Shown: piece by piece, positions 9,262 to 17,096 of the stretch
How positions within the stretch are numbered: the stretch's first letter is position 1
Layout: every line of letters starts with the position of its first letter
Assembly: GCF_001703635.1 (NCBI RefSeq)
Contig: NZ_LQZT01000042.1
Location: forward strand, 62,001-126,000
Length of the DNA: 64,000 nucleotides
Direction: 5' to 3'
From: Parahoeflea olei
Lineage (GTDB): Bacteria; Pseudomonadota; Alphaproteobacteria; Rhizobiales; Rhizobiaceae
The notes under the pieces: generated by a model
Told to the model about the DNA's origin: nothing
What the model saw: the letters and a program-made list of their open reading frames with translations, nothing else
Database searches by the model: none
Made by a program: the position numbers and the translations under genes

Positions 9262-9713
9262 AACAGCACGAGTATTCGGCCGACTGGGAAAAGATCGTGG
9301 CGGACGCGATCTGTTTGGTGGCCTCCGAACTGCGCCTGATCGACGTTGCCGACCTGATCTCGATGCTTCGCTTCGAACGTCACGGCGACCTCGAGGATCT
9401 GGTGGCATCGTCGGCCGAACTGTTTTTCGTGCCGGGCACCATCAAGCTCGGCATCGGCGGCGACTACGATCTCGACTGGGGCGGCCAGCCGCGGGTCCTG
9501 CTCGACCTGGAAATCCGGCCGCAGGGCGTGACGATCTATGCCCGGCTGATGCTTGAACAGGACCGGGCCGGCGTCGAGATCAACCACATCGCCTTCCACG
9601 AGGAGCGCGACAACGAGCTCGAATACACCCTGCTGCTCGCCGAAAGCCTGCGCAAGGCGGCGTTTCGGCCCTTCATGGAAACATCGTCGCTGAACGCCCG
9701 TCCCGCGGCCTGA
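9258..9713 (+). CDS. Conserved hypothetical protein of the flagellar cluster
   Basis: A 151-residue soluble protein translated by ATGA coupling from flhB. It has no membrane helix or signal peptide and reads as a mixed alpha/beta protein (WEKIVADAICLVASELRLID; VLLDLEIRPQGVTIYARL). Rhizobial clusters carry an unnamed gene at this place between flhB and visR. No function can be named from the sequence; context suggests an accessory role in motility. Confidence 0.75.
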   Translation: MKQHEYSADWEKIVADAICLVASELRLIDVADLISMLRFERHGDLEDLVASSAELFFVPGTIKLGIGGDYDLDWGGQPRVLLDLEIRPQGVTIYARLMLEQDRAGVEINHIAFHEERDNELEYTLLLAESLRKAAFRPFMETSSLNARPAA

Positions 9714-9754
9714 CCGGAGCGGCCACGCAAGCGCGAGGGCAATCCGCCCGCGTG

Positions 9755-10492
9755 TCAGGCGATCAGGCCGATCCGGATCGCCTTGGCGATCGCCTGGATG
9801 CGGTTGACGGCATTGAGCTTGGTGGTGGCCGATCCGAGATAGGCATTGACGGTGTGAACCGACAGGTTGAGCCGCTCGCCGATCGCCTCGCTCTTCATGC
9901 CGTTGCCGACCAGTTGCAGGCACTCGACCTCGCGTTCGTTGAGACGGTCCGCCTGGGAGATGCCGCTGACGCCGAGTCGCAGCTTTTCGCGCATGAGGGA
10001 CAGCGATTTGCGGTGCAGATCGATCAGCAGGTCGTTGTCGATGACGGCCTTGACCGCGAAGAACACCACATAGCCATTGCCCATGGCGCCAAGCTGCACG
10101 GGAAAGGCGAGATCGAGCCCGCGCTGGTCGTCCTTGTGGATGGTCACGGCGGGCGAAGCTTCGAGCGGTTCCTGGCCCTGGGCGGCGAAGATCACCGGCC
10201 GCGGCGACAGCGCCAGATGCGACAACAGGAACTCCGACTGCTCCTCGATCATGCGATCGACGAAGGGTTCGCTCCCCGGGCTCTGCATGCCGCATTCGAG
10301 CCGGCCCGGGGTGAGCAGGGTCTGGGCCTTGGCGACCAGCACGGCGAAAGCCTCGCCGCCACACAGACGCTGCATGATCACGAGCCTGGGGAACAGGTCG
10401 GCCGTGGAGCCCGCCCGCCCGGCTCCACCGTGGCCGAGATGCTGGGTCCGGTCCTGGCTGGATGGGAAAAGGTCGGATGCTCCAAAGGCCAT
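9755..10492 (-). CDS. visR: LuxR-family transcriptional regulator VisR
   Basis: VisR works with VisN as the top activator of the flagellar and chemotaxis regulon in rhizobia. 245 residues, N-terminal ligand-sensing-like domain and a C-terminal GerE/LuxR helix-turn-helix (about residues 183-243; LNEREVECLQLVGNGMKSEA). ATG at 10492 is preferred over the TTG one codon upstream because AAGGAG lies eight bases before it. It lies 16 bases downstream of visN in the same direction and converges with the flhB unit. Confidence 0.9.
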   Translation of the reverse strand: MAFGASDLFPSSQDRTQHLGHGGAGRAGSTADLFPRLVIMQRLCGGEAFAVLVAKAQTLLTPGRLECGMQSPGSEPFVDRMIEEQSEFLLSHLALSPRPVIFAAQGQEPLEASPAVTIHKDDQRGLDLAFPVQLGAMGNGYVVFFAVKAVIDNDLLIDLHRKSLSLMREKLRLGVSGISQADRLNEREVECLQLVGNGMKSEAIGERLNLSVHTVNAYLGSATTKLNAVNRIQAIAKAIRIGLIA

Positions 10493-10508
10493 CAAAAATT
10501 CTCCTTGC

Positions 10509-11180
10509 TCAAATAATACGCTGACGCACCGCGAACGCGACCGCTTCGGACCGGGTCTTGGCCCCGGTCTTGTTCATGATGCTGGTGATGTAATTGTTCA
10601 CCGTGTTGCGCGAGATGCCGATGATTACCGCAATCTCGTCGCTGGTCTTGCCCTCGCCGATCCACGACAGGCACTCCACCTCGCGGTCGGTGAGGTCCGA
10701 CAGCGTGTCGTTGGAGGAGACGACTTCGGGAAAGCGGGAGGTGAAATAGGCGGCCGCCAGGGCGACATCGCGCAGGCGGTCGTGCGACAGGTAGATGTCC
10801 CTGGCAAACAACAGGGCCAGCACCATGCGCGCATGGCCGGCATTGTAGGGGATCAGGCAGACCCGCGGAGAAAACTCCTCGGGCAGGCCGAAGGACGGAT
10901 CCACATCCTGGAAGGACGGCTCGAAGGCCTGCAGACAGCGGCGGACCTCGCTGGTGCGCGCCTGGGTGTCGACCAGCGCCGCGCCGAAGCTGCGCACCAG
11001 GTCGAACGGCCAGTTCGATGTCACGATGAATTCCTGGTGCCGGTCGAGGAACAGGTCGGTCCGCGCAAGCAGGTAGCACCGCGCACCGGCATAGGCACAG
11101 ATCAGGTCCATGCCCCCGGTGATCTTGCCGCAAGCTTCCCCGGATTCGAGATCCCTTATAAACGCCCCGCGCGCAACCAT
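10509..11180 (-). CDS. visN: LuxR-family transcriptional regulator VisN
   Basis: Partner of VisR; the two are thought to act as a heterodimer at the head of the motility cascade. The C-terminal LuxR helix-turn-helix is clear (LTDREVECLSWIGEGKTSDE; SRNTVNNYITSIMNKTGAKT). The start chosen gives MVARGAFIRDLESGEACGKI, with an AAGGGGG Shine-Dalgarno just upstream; the frame is open for 32 more codons but without a ribosome site. 223 residues. Order visN-visR downstream of fliF is as in S. meliloti. Confidence 0.9.
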   Translation of the reverse strand: MVARGAFIRDLESGEACGKITGGMDLICAYAGARCYLLARTDLFLDRHQEFIVTSNWPFDLVRSFGAALVDTQARTSEVRRCLQAFEPSFQDVDPSFGLPEEFSPRVCLIPYNAGHARMVLALLFARDIYLSHDRLRDVALAAAYFTSRFPEVVSSNDTLSDLTDREVECLSWIGEGKTSDEIAVIIGISRNTVNNYITSIMNKTGAKTRSEAVAFAVRQRII

Positions 11181-11483
11181 TCGACCCCCTTCCGCAATGC
11201 CGGGCACGCTTCCGCGCGCCTTCCTGGAACAACCTGGTTCCCGGATGCATTCCGGTCGGTCTGTCAGGCCGAACATGACCTACATCCCGGAACAACGCCC
11301 CAAAACGGTCATTCCGCATGACGAATCAGCGAATCAACCCGTCATTGATGCAGTGTGACGCAGCCGACCCCAAAAACATATAGCTATTATCTGGGTCTTT
11401 ACAGAACGGCCCGAGCTTGCGCCGATTCGCCGCTGCCGGTCTGCCCGGCCCCCTTTTGCGGGGCGCCGGGCCTTTGCCGTGGA
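11181..11483. other. Intergenic region between visN and fliF
   Basis: About 300 bp without a credible gene. It should hold the visN promoter. Visible items are a tandem CGAATCA repeat (11322-11328 and 11330-11336) and an imperfect GC-rich stem-loop at about 11442-11471 just past the fliF stop, which has no U-tract and so is a weak terminator candidate. Confidence 0.4.
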
Positions 11484-13166
11484 TCAGGCCGCTTCGCTCG
11501 AGGCCCAGCTGCGGAGGATCTTGGCGGCGCGCTCTTCGTTGATCTCGACCATCCGCGCGAGTCGCCGTTCGGGGCCTTCCTTGACGCGGCGGTTGAAGGT
11601 GCCCGACTCCTCGAGGGAGAGTTCCGAATCGGCTTCGTCGCCGAACCCGAAATCCGCGCCGAAGCCTTCCATCGGCATGGCCCCGCCACCGCCGAGCGCC
11701 GCCGGCGAGAAGTCCGGCAGCTCCAGTCCGTCGTCGAGACCATCCTCGGCGGCAGACCCGATTGCCTTCTGGCCGCGCAGCAGCGGGCGGAAGCCGAACA
11801 GGACCAGGAGCACGGCGACGACGATGAAGGCAATGGCATTGATGATGGTGCCGAGCTGCGTCTTGAGGGTTTCGCCGAAGCCGGGCTGGGTGGCGCTGTC
11901 GGTCAGCAGTTCGTTGGCCAGGAACTCCATCTGGGTGACGGTCGCCCGGTCACCGCGCTGGGCATCGAGGCCCGCGGCCGTGGCCACGATCTTCTCGAGC
12001 TCGGCGATGTAGCTCGCGGTCTGCTCCGGCGTGGGCGAGCCGCCAAGCATGGCGCTGATGCGGTCCTTGTTGACCACGACGGCGATCGACAGGCCTTCGA
12101 CGGTGTAGCTGTTGCGCACGGTGGAGACGGTCTTCGAATTGATCTCGAAATTGGTCTGCTCTTCCTTGCGCTCGGCAAGCTCGCTCGACTGAGGACCGGC
12201 GCTGGCGCCGGCGCCGGGCGCCGGATTGGGAATGTTCTGCTGAACGGTCGCGGGCGAGTCGGTGGACGACTGGTTGGACTTCTGGTTTTCCCGCGTCACC
12301 CGGGTCGAGCGCTCCACCCGCGATTCCGGATCGAAGATGGTTTCCTGGATCTGCTGGCTGTCGGTGTTGACCGTGGCGTTCACGCTGGCGCGGAAATTCT
12401 CGATGCCGAGAAAGGGTGCCAGCGCCTTTTCGATATTGGCCTCGACCTCGTTCTGCACGAGCTGGACGATCGACAGCGAGCGGTTGAGGCTGGAATTGGA
12501 GAAGTCGTCGCCGGCGGCGAGCAGCTTGCCGGTGGCATCGAGCACGGTGACTTCGTCGACATTGAGCCCGGGGACCGAGGCGGCGACGAGATGACGGATG
12601 GAATCGGCGGTGCGCGGCGCGAGATTGTTGCCGGTGCGCACCATCACCGAAGCCGAGGGACGCTGGTCGCCACGACGGAAATTGCCGCGGTCGGCCATGA
12701 CGATGTGCACCCGCGCGGCGGAAATGCCATTGATCGCCTGAACGGTCCGGGCGATTTCGCCTTCGAGCGCGCGCACCCGGGTGATTTCCTGCATGAAGCT
12801 CGTCAGGCCAAGCGATCCAACCTTGTCGAACAGCTCGTAGCCGGCGGTATTGGAAGACGGCAGGCCGCGTTCGGCGAGCAGCATCCGCGCCCGTCCGGTC
12901 ATGCCGGCGGGAACCGTGATCGAGGTGCCATCGGTGCCGGTCGCAAAATCGATATTGGCTTCGGCGAGCACCAGGCTGATCTGGTTGATGTCTTCGCCGG
13001 ACAGGCCGATATAGAGGGTTTCGCGCGTGGGCTTGTTGAGGAACACCGCCGCGCCGATGATCAGCATCACCGAAAGGATGCCGACAATGCCCAGTCCGAT
13101 CAGCTTCGTCTGGCCGAGTCCGGCCAGATTCTTGGAAATCAGGGACAGCTGGTTCAACAGATTCAT
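11484..13166 (-). CDS. fliF: Flagellar MS-ring protein FliF
   Basis: FliF forms the MS ring in the inner membrane. 560 residues, with a first membrane helix at about residues 20-42 (LIGLGIVGILSVMLIIGAAV), a large periplasmic domain with the conserved VRALEGEIARTVQAINGIS segment, and a second helix near residue 455 before a cytoplasmic tail that binds FliG. Start at 13166 (MNLLNQLSLISKN) fits the family and has a GGAAG ribosome site; 13 upstream codons in frame are ignored. It is the last gene of the chemotaxis operon. Confidence 0.96.
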   Translation of the reverse strand: MNLLNQLSLISKNLAGLGQTKLIGLGIVGILSVMLIIGAAVFLNKPTRETLYIGLSGEDINQISLVLAEANIDFATGTDGTSITVPAGMTGRARMLLAERGLPSSNTAGYELFDKVGSLGLTSFMQEITRVRALEGEIARTVQAINGISAARVHIVMADRGNFRRGDQRPSASVMVRTGNNLAPRTADSIRHLVAASVPGLNVDEVTVLDATGKLLAAGDDFSNSSLNRSLSIVQLVQNEVEANIEKALAPFLGIENFRASVNATVNTDSQQIQETIFDPESRVERSTRVTRENQKSNQSSTDSPATVQQNIPNPAPGAGASAGPQSSELAERKEEQTNFEINSKTVSTVRNSYTVEGLSIAVVVNKDRISAMLGGSPTPEQTASYIAELEKIVATAAGLDAQRGDRATVTQMEFLANELLTDSATQPGFGETLKTQLGTIINAIAFIVVAVLLVLFGFRPLLRGQKAIGSAAEDGLDDGLELPDFSPAALGGGGAMPMEGFGADFGFGDEADSELSLEESGTFNRRVKEGPERRLARMVEINEERAAKILRSWASSEAA

Positions 13167-13345
13167 TCTGTTTGCTTCCACACTCAAGAGGTCAACCCCG
13201 GCCACAATGCCGGTGCCGTCACCCTAGGCGGTGAAACTTGCGCGAAAGTGGTCCCCGCGCCGCGCGGCGTTTCAGGCCGGCGCAGCGGGATTTCACGAAC
13301 AAGGCTGTGCGGATGCGCGCGCGGCGCCGTCGTGGCAGACGCGGC

Positions 13346-13738
13346 CTAGAAGAAGTCGAGATCTCCGGAGGCCTTCTGGTAGACCTCGGTGGAATGCACG
13401 GCAGGAACGGCGGCTTTCAGGCGCCGCTTCATGTCTTCGAGCGTGATCAGGTTGAGCGCGGTGGAGATATCGACCAGATGCCGGGAATCCAGTTCCTCGC
13501 CGATGCCGTCGATGAATTCGGCAATGCCGCGGGCCTTCTGCACCGCAAGGTCGATGCCCTGCATGACCCGCATGTGATCGGGCGAGGCCAGGAACTCCGT
13601 GGAGCGGCCGTTCGACAGCAGCGGTTCGAGCTGTTCGATGAGCTCGGCGACATCGGCGATCTCGACGCTGATGCGCGACATCACTTCCCGCAGCGGCTCG
13701 TGCAGGTCGTCGACGGCCTCGCTGGAGCGGTTCGTCAT
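13346..13738 (-). CDS. cheT: CheT-like chemotaxis protein (operon-encoded, next to cheD)
   Basis: A 130-residue alpha-helical protein between cheD and fliF, the place of cheT (earlier orf10) in the S. meliloti chemotaxis operon. It resembles a small four-helix protein of the CheZ/phosphatase-like sort only in general helical character; residues 70-85 (ARGIAEFIDGIGEELDSR) and the aromatic C-terminus (ASGDLDFF) stand out. AAGGAGG lies seven bases before the ATG. The name rests on position and length more than on sequence recognition. Confidence 0.75.
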   Translation of the reverse strand: MTNRSSEAVDDLHEPLREVMSRISVEIADVAELIEQLEPLLSNGRSTEFLASPDHMRVMQGIDLAVQKARGIAEFIDGIGEELDSRHLVDISTALNLITLEDMKRRLKAAVPAVHSTEVYQKASGDLDFF

Positions 13739-13749
13739 GGGCGGCCTCC

Positions 13750-14304
13750 TTAGAAGAATTCGATCGAGGTTTCGACCGGCTTCGGGGCAATGATCTTCGG
13801 CGGCGCGGTTTCCAGGGCCACGGTTTTCTGCGTTTCCGCACCGGAGAGCGGATACTGGCGGGCACGCCCGCTCACGGGATAGTATTCGAGCTTGCGCCCG
13901 ACCAGCCCGCCGGTGTTGCTGCCGACGATGCGGATGCCCTCATCGGTCAGGAAGCGATGTGCGAATTCGGCATTCTTTTCGCCCACATTGGAAAAGCCCG
14001 AAATCGTCTTGGCGCCGCCGATGATCTTGGCTTCCAGGCGGTCGCGCCGGGCGCCCTGCTTGAGAAGGCCGTTGATCAGCAGTTCCATCAGGTGAACGCC
14101 ATAGCGGGTCGCCTCGCCGGCGCCGCCGTTGCTCTGGCCGGGCAGCAGGAAGTGGTTCATGCCGCCGACGCCGGCGACGGGATCGCGCATGCAGGCGGCA
14201 ACGCACGAGCCCAGAATGGTGGAGAGGACGACCTCCGGGTCATTGGTGACCTTGTACTCGCCCTGAATCACATGGATTCTTCGGAATTGGATCTCAGCCG
14301 TCAC
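13750..14304 (-). CDS. cheD: Chemoreceptor glutamine deamidase CheD
   Basis: CheD deamidates glutamines of methyl-accepting chemoreceptors. 184 residues with the catalytic segment GSCVAACMRDPVAG, where Cys34 and His51 (GGMNHFLLP) are the expected catalytic pair. The GTG start overlaps the cheY2 stop by four bases (GTGA). Confidence 0.95.
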   Translation of the reverse strand: MTAEIQFRRIHVIQGEYKVTNDPEVVLSTILGSCVAACMRDPVAGVGGMNHFLLPGQSNGGAGEATRYGVHLMELLINGLLKQGARRDRLEAKIIGGAKTISGFSNVGEKNAEFAHRFLTDEGIRIVGSNTGGLVGRKLEYYPVSGRARQYPLSGAETQKTVALETAPPKIIAPKPVETSIEFF

Positions 14305-14690
14305 TTCAGGGCCCCGAACACGGCCTCGATCGCCGCTTTCATCTTTTCAATGGTGAAGGGCTTGGCAAGAACATTGTTCGCGCCAAGCGCCGCGGCCTTT
14401 TGCACAAGCGCCCTGTCGCCCTGCGCGGTCAGCATGATGAAGGCTGCCCGCTTGGTGGCGGGATTGCTGCGCACGGCCTGAAGCAGGCCGAGGCCATCCA
14501 TCTTCGGCATGTTGAAGTCCGAAATGACCAGGTGATGCGGCTGCTGGTTCATGATCTTGGCGCCCTGTTCTCCATCACCGGCCACCGTGATCTGGGTGAA
14601 CCCGAGTTGCTGAAGCGCATCGCCAAGCAGGAGCCTGCTGGTCACCTGATCATCAACAATGAGAACCTTGATCTTTTGTGCAATGGACAT
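14301..14690 (-). CDS. cheY2: Chemotaxis response regulator CheY2
   Basis: Single-domain receiver of 129 residues that, as main CheY in rhizobia, controls motor speed by binding FliM. Receiver features: acidic pair in KVLIVDDQ, phospho-acceptor Asp in LVISDFNMPKMDG, Thr in IMLTAQGD and Lys in VLAKPF. ATG at 14690 is preferred over GTG at 14693; it overlaps the cheB stop. Confidence 0.93.
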   Translation of the reverse strand: MSIAQKIKVLIVDDQVTSRLLLGDALQQLGFTQITVAGDGEQGAKIMNQQPHHLVISDFNMPKMDGLGLLQAVRSNPATKRAAFIMLTAQGDRALVQKAAALGANNVLAKPFTIEKMKAAIEAVFGALK

Positions 14691-15748
14691 CACGCGACCC
14701 TATCTTTGCGAGAGGTTATGGTTGTGGCTTTGAGGATTTCCTCGCCAATGAGATTGAGCGGCAACTGAACTCCCACCGCGCCAATCTCGTGTGCCACCCG
14801 CGGCATTCCGTAGACGACGCAGGTTTTTTCATTCTGACCGATGGTTGTTGCGCCGGCCTGACGCATTTTGAGAAGACCGGCGGCGCCGTCGCGCCCCATC
14901 CCGGTCAGAATCACACCGACGGCCTTGTTGCGCGCAAGGCCGGCGACCGAATTGAACAGCACATCGACCGACGGACGGTGTCCGTTGACCGGGCCGCCAT
15001 CGGTCAGCACGCAGCGCGGCGCCGTCTGGTTGGCGATCTCCAGGTGCTGGGACCCGCCCGGCGCCAGATAGATGCGGCCGATTTCCAGCCGGTCGCCGTC
15101 CTCGGCTTCCTTGACCCGGGGCGCGCAAAGCCGGTTGAGCCGCTCGGCGAAGCTCTTGGTGAAGGTCGCGGGCATGTGCTGGGTGATGACCGTGGGCGGG
15201 CAGTTGGCCGGGAACTTGGTGAGCACCGCGATCAGCGCCTCGACGCCGCCGGTTGAGGCGCCGATGGCGATGATCTTGCGCGACGGCTGGTAGTCGCTGG
15301 GCGCGGCATAGGGGGCCGCCGCCGGCCCGGAGCCGGCCTGTTCGGGATGATGGCGCTTCGAGCGCGCCGCAGCCTTGACCGAATCGATGAGGTGGGCGAA
15401 CGGCGCGGGATCGCCCGGCTGCGGCTTGCCCACGCAATCGAACGCGCCGAGTTCGAGCGCTGCGAGGGTTGCTTCCGCGCCCCGGTTGGTCAGGGTCGAG
15501 ACCATGATGACCGGCATCGGCCGGAGCTTCATAATCTTTTCGAGAAAGTCGATGCCGTTCATGTTCGGCATCTCGACGTCGAGGGTGACGACGTCGGGAT
15601 TGAGCTGCTTGATGGCGTTGCGCGCTTCCATCGCGTCGCCGGCCTCGCCGACAACCTCGATGCCGGGATCGCTGCTGAGCACGGCCTTGATCAGGCCGCG
15701 CATGGTCGGGGAATCATCGACAACAAGGACGCGCGCACGTGGACTCAT
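14690..15748 (-). CDS. cheB: Chemotaxis methylesterase/response regulator CheB
   Basis: CheB removes methyl groups from chemoreceptors when phosphorylated by CheA. 352 residues: N-terminal receiver with phospho-acceptor Asp57 (VVTLDVEMPNMNG), then a linker rich in Ala/Pro and the methylesterase domain with the catalytic Ser in IGASTGGVEAL, His in QHMPATFTKSF and Asp in TGMGRDGAAG. It lies five bases after cheR. Confidence 0.97.
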   Translation of the reverse strand: MSPRARVLVVDDSPTMRGLIKAVLSSDPGIEVVGEAGDAMEARNAIKQLNPDVVTLDVEMPNMNGIDFLEKIMKLRPMPVIMVSTLTNRGAEATLAALELGAFDCVGKPQPGDPAPFAHLIDSVKAAARSKRHHPEQAGSGPAAAPYAAPSDYQPSRKIIAIGASTGGVEALIAVLTKFPANCPPTVITQHMPATFTKSFAERLNRLCAPRVKEAEDGDRLEIGRIYLAPGGSQHLEIANQTAPRCVLTDGGPVNGHRPSVDVLFNSVAGLARNKAVGVILTGMGRDGAAGLLKMRQAGATTIGQNEKTCVVYGMPRVAHEIGAVGVQLPLNLIGEEILKATTITSRKDRVA

Positions 15749-15753
15749 GACGG

Positions 15754-16635
15754 TCAGAACCTCCCCTTGTGCCGATAGGTCGTGATGGCGGTGTTGTCGA
15801 AACGGTCCTTGCCTTCGCCCGACAGGCGTTCGGAGTGACCGATGTAGAGATGTCCGCCCGGCGGCAGCAGATCGGCATAGCGCACCCAGATGCGGGCCTG
15901 GGTCGGCTCATCGAAATAGATCACCACATTGCGGCAGAAGATCACGTCAAAGGGGCCGCGGAACGGCCATTGCGCCATCAGGTTGAGCTCGCGGAAGGTG
16001 ATGAGCTGCTTGACAGCGTCGCTCACCTGCCAGCGCTTTTCAGGGGTCTGCGTGAACCACTGCTTGCGCGTGGCCGCATCCACGGTCTCGATCGACTGGC
16101 CGTCATAGACCCCGGCCTTGGCCTGGGCGATGATCTTGGGGTCGATGTCGGTGGCGAGGATGCGGATATCCATCGTGGCGGCATTCGGCGCCAGCCCGAG
16201 GATGGTGAGCGCGATCGAATAGGGCTCCTGGCCGTCGGAACACCCCGCCGACCAGATCCGCACGCGGCCGCCGGCCCGGGCGCGGGTGATCAGCCCCGGC
16301 AGCACCTCGTTGCGCAGATGCTCGAAATGGTGGTTCTCGCGGAAGAAGCGGGTGAAATTGGTGGTCAGGAAGCTCAGCATCTCGCGCCGTTCGGCCGCGC
16401 CTTCCGCGGAGCCGACCAGGGCGCAATATTCCTTGAAGCTCGCCATGCCGATCTGCCTGAGCCGCTTGGACAGGCGCGAATAGACCAGCGAGGCCTTGGT
16501 CTCGTTGAGGGCGATGCCCGCATCCGAATAGATCATGGCGGCGATCTCGGACAGATCCCGGCGGGTGAGCGGATACTCACCGTTGACGAGACATTCGTCC
16601 GGACGGCCTGCCTGGAGGATTGCTGCGGCGCTCAT
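15754..16635 (-). CDS. cheR: Chemotaxis protein methyltransferase CheR
   Basis: CheR methylates glutamates of chemoreceptors using S-adenosylmethionine. 293 residues: an N-terminal helical domain, then the methyltransferase fold with the SAM motif RIWSAGCSDGQEPYSIA and the segment DVIFCRNVVIYFDEPTQ. ATGA overlap with the cheW stop side: its start at 16635 overlaps the end of cheW by four bases. Confidence 0.97.
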   Translation of the reverse strand: MSAAAILQAGRPDECLVNGEYPLTRRDLSEIAAMIYSDAGIALNETKASLVYSRLSKRLRQIGMASFKEYCALVGSAEGAAERREMLSFLTTNFTRFFRENHHFEHLRNEVLPGLITRARAGGRVRIWSAGCSDGQEPYSIALTILGLAPNAATMDIRILATDIDPKIIAQAKAGVYDGQSIETVDAATRKQWFTQTPEKRWQVSDAVKQLITFRELNLMAQWPFRGPFDVIFCRNVVIYFDEPTQARIWVRYADLLPPGGHLYIGHSERLSGEGKDRFDNTAITTYRHKGRF

Positions 16636-17087
16636 GCTGCCTCGCTTTCAAGAAACCCGAACAGGGCACTAAGTTGGATAAGACTCACCATGCGGTCGTC
16701 GATCGGAATGATGCCCTGAACAAAGTCCCGGTCCATGTGATGACCGATGTCCGGCGGCTGCTGGATGTCGGCTACGGGAACGGCAAGGATGTCGGAGACC
16801 GAATCCACCATCAGGCCGATCAGCTGGCTGCCCGTCTGGATGACGATGATGACATGGCGCTGGTCCGGGTCGGTCTGTTTCATTCCGAGCCTGAGCGCCA
16901 TGTCCATGACCGGCAGCACAACGCCGCGCAGATTGATCACGCCGCGAACATAGCCGGGCGAATGCGGCAGCGGCGTTGCCGGAGTCCAGCCGCGGATTTC
17001 GCGCACGGCCGTGACGTCGACGCAGAACTCCTGCCCGCCGCTGGTAAAGGCGATCAATTCACGCATATCGTTGCCTGGTGCCGACAT
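16632..17087 (-). CDS. cheW: Chemotaxis coupling protein CheW
   Basis: CheW couples chemoreceptors to the kinase CheA. 151 residues of a single CheW domain with the markers VREIRGW, GYVRGVINLRGVVLPVMD and GLMVDSVSDI. Located between cheA and cheR with nine bases after cheA and a four-base overlap with cheR. Confidence 0.97.
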   Translation of the reverse strand: MSAPGNDMRELIAFTSGGQEFCVDVTAVREIRGWTPATPLPHSPGYVRGVINLRGVVLPVMDMALRLGMKQTDPDQRHVIIVIQTGSQLIGLMVDSVSDILAVPVADIQQPPDIGHHMDRDFVQGIIPIDDRMVSLIQLSALFGFLESEAA

Positions 17088-17096
17088 GATCGCTCC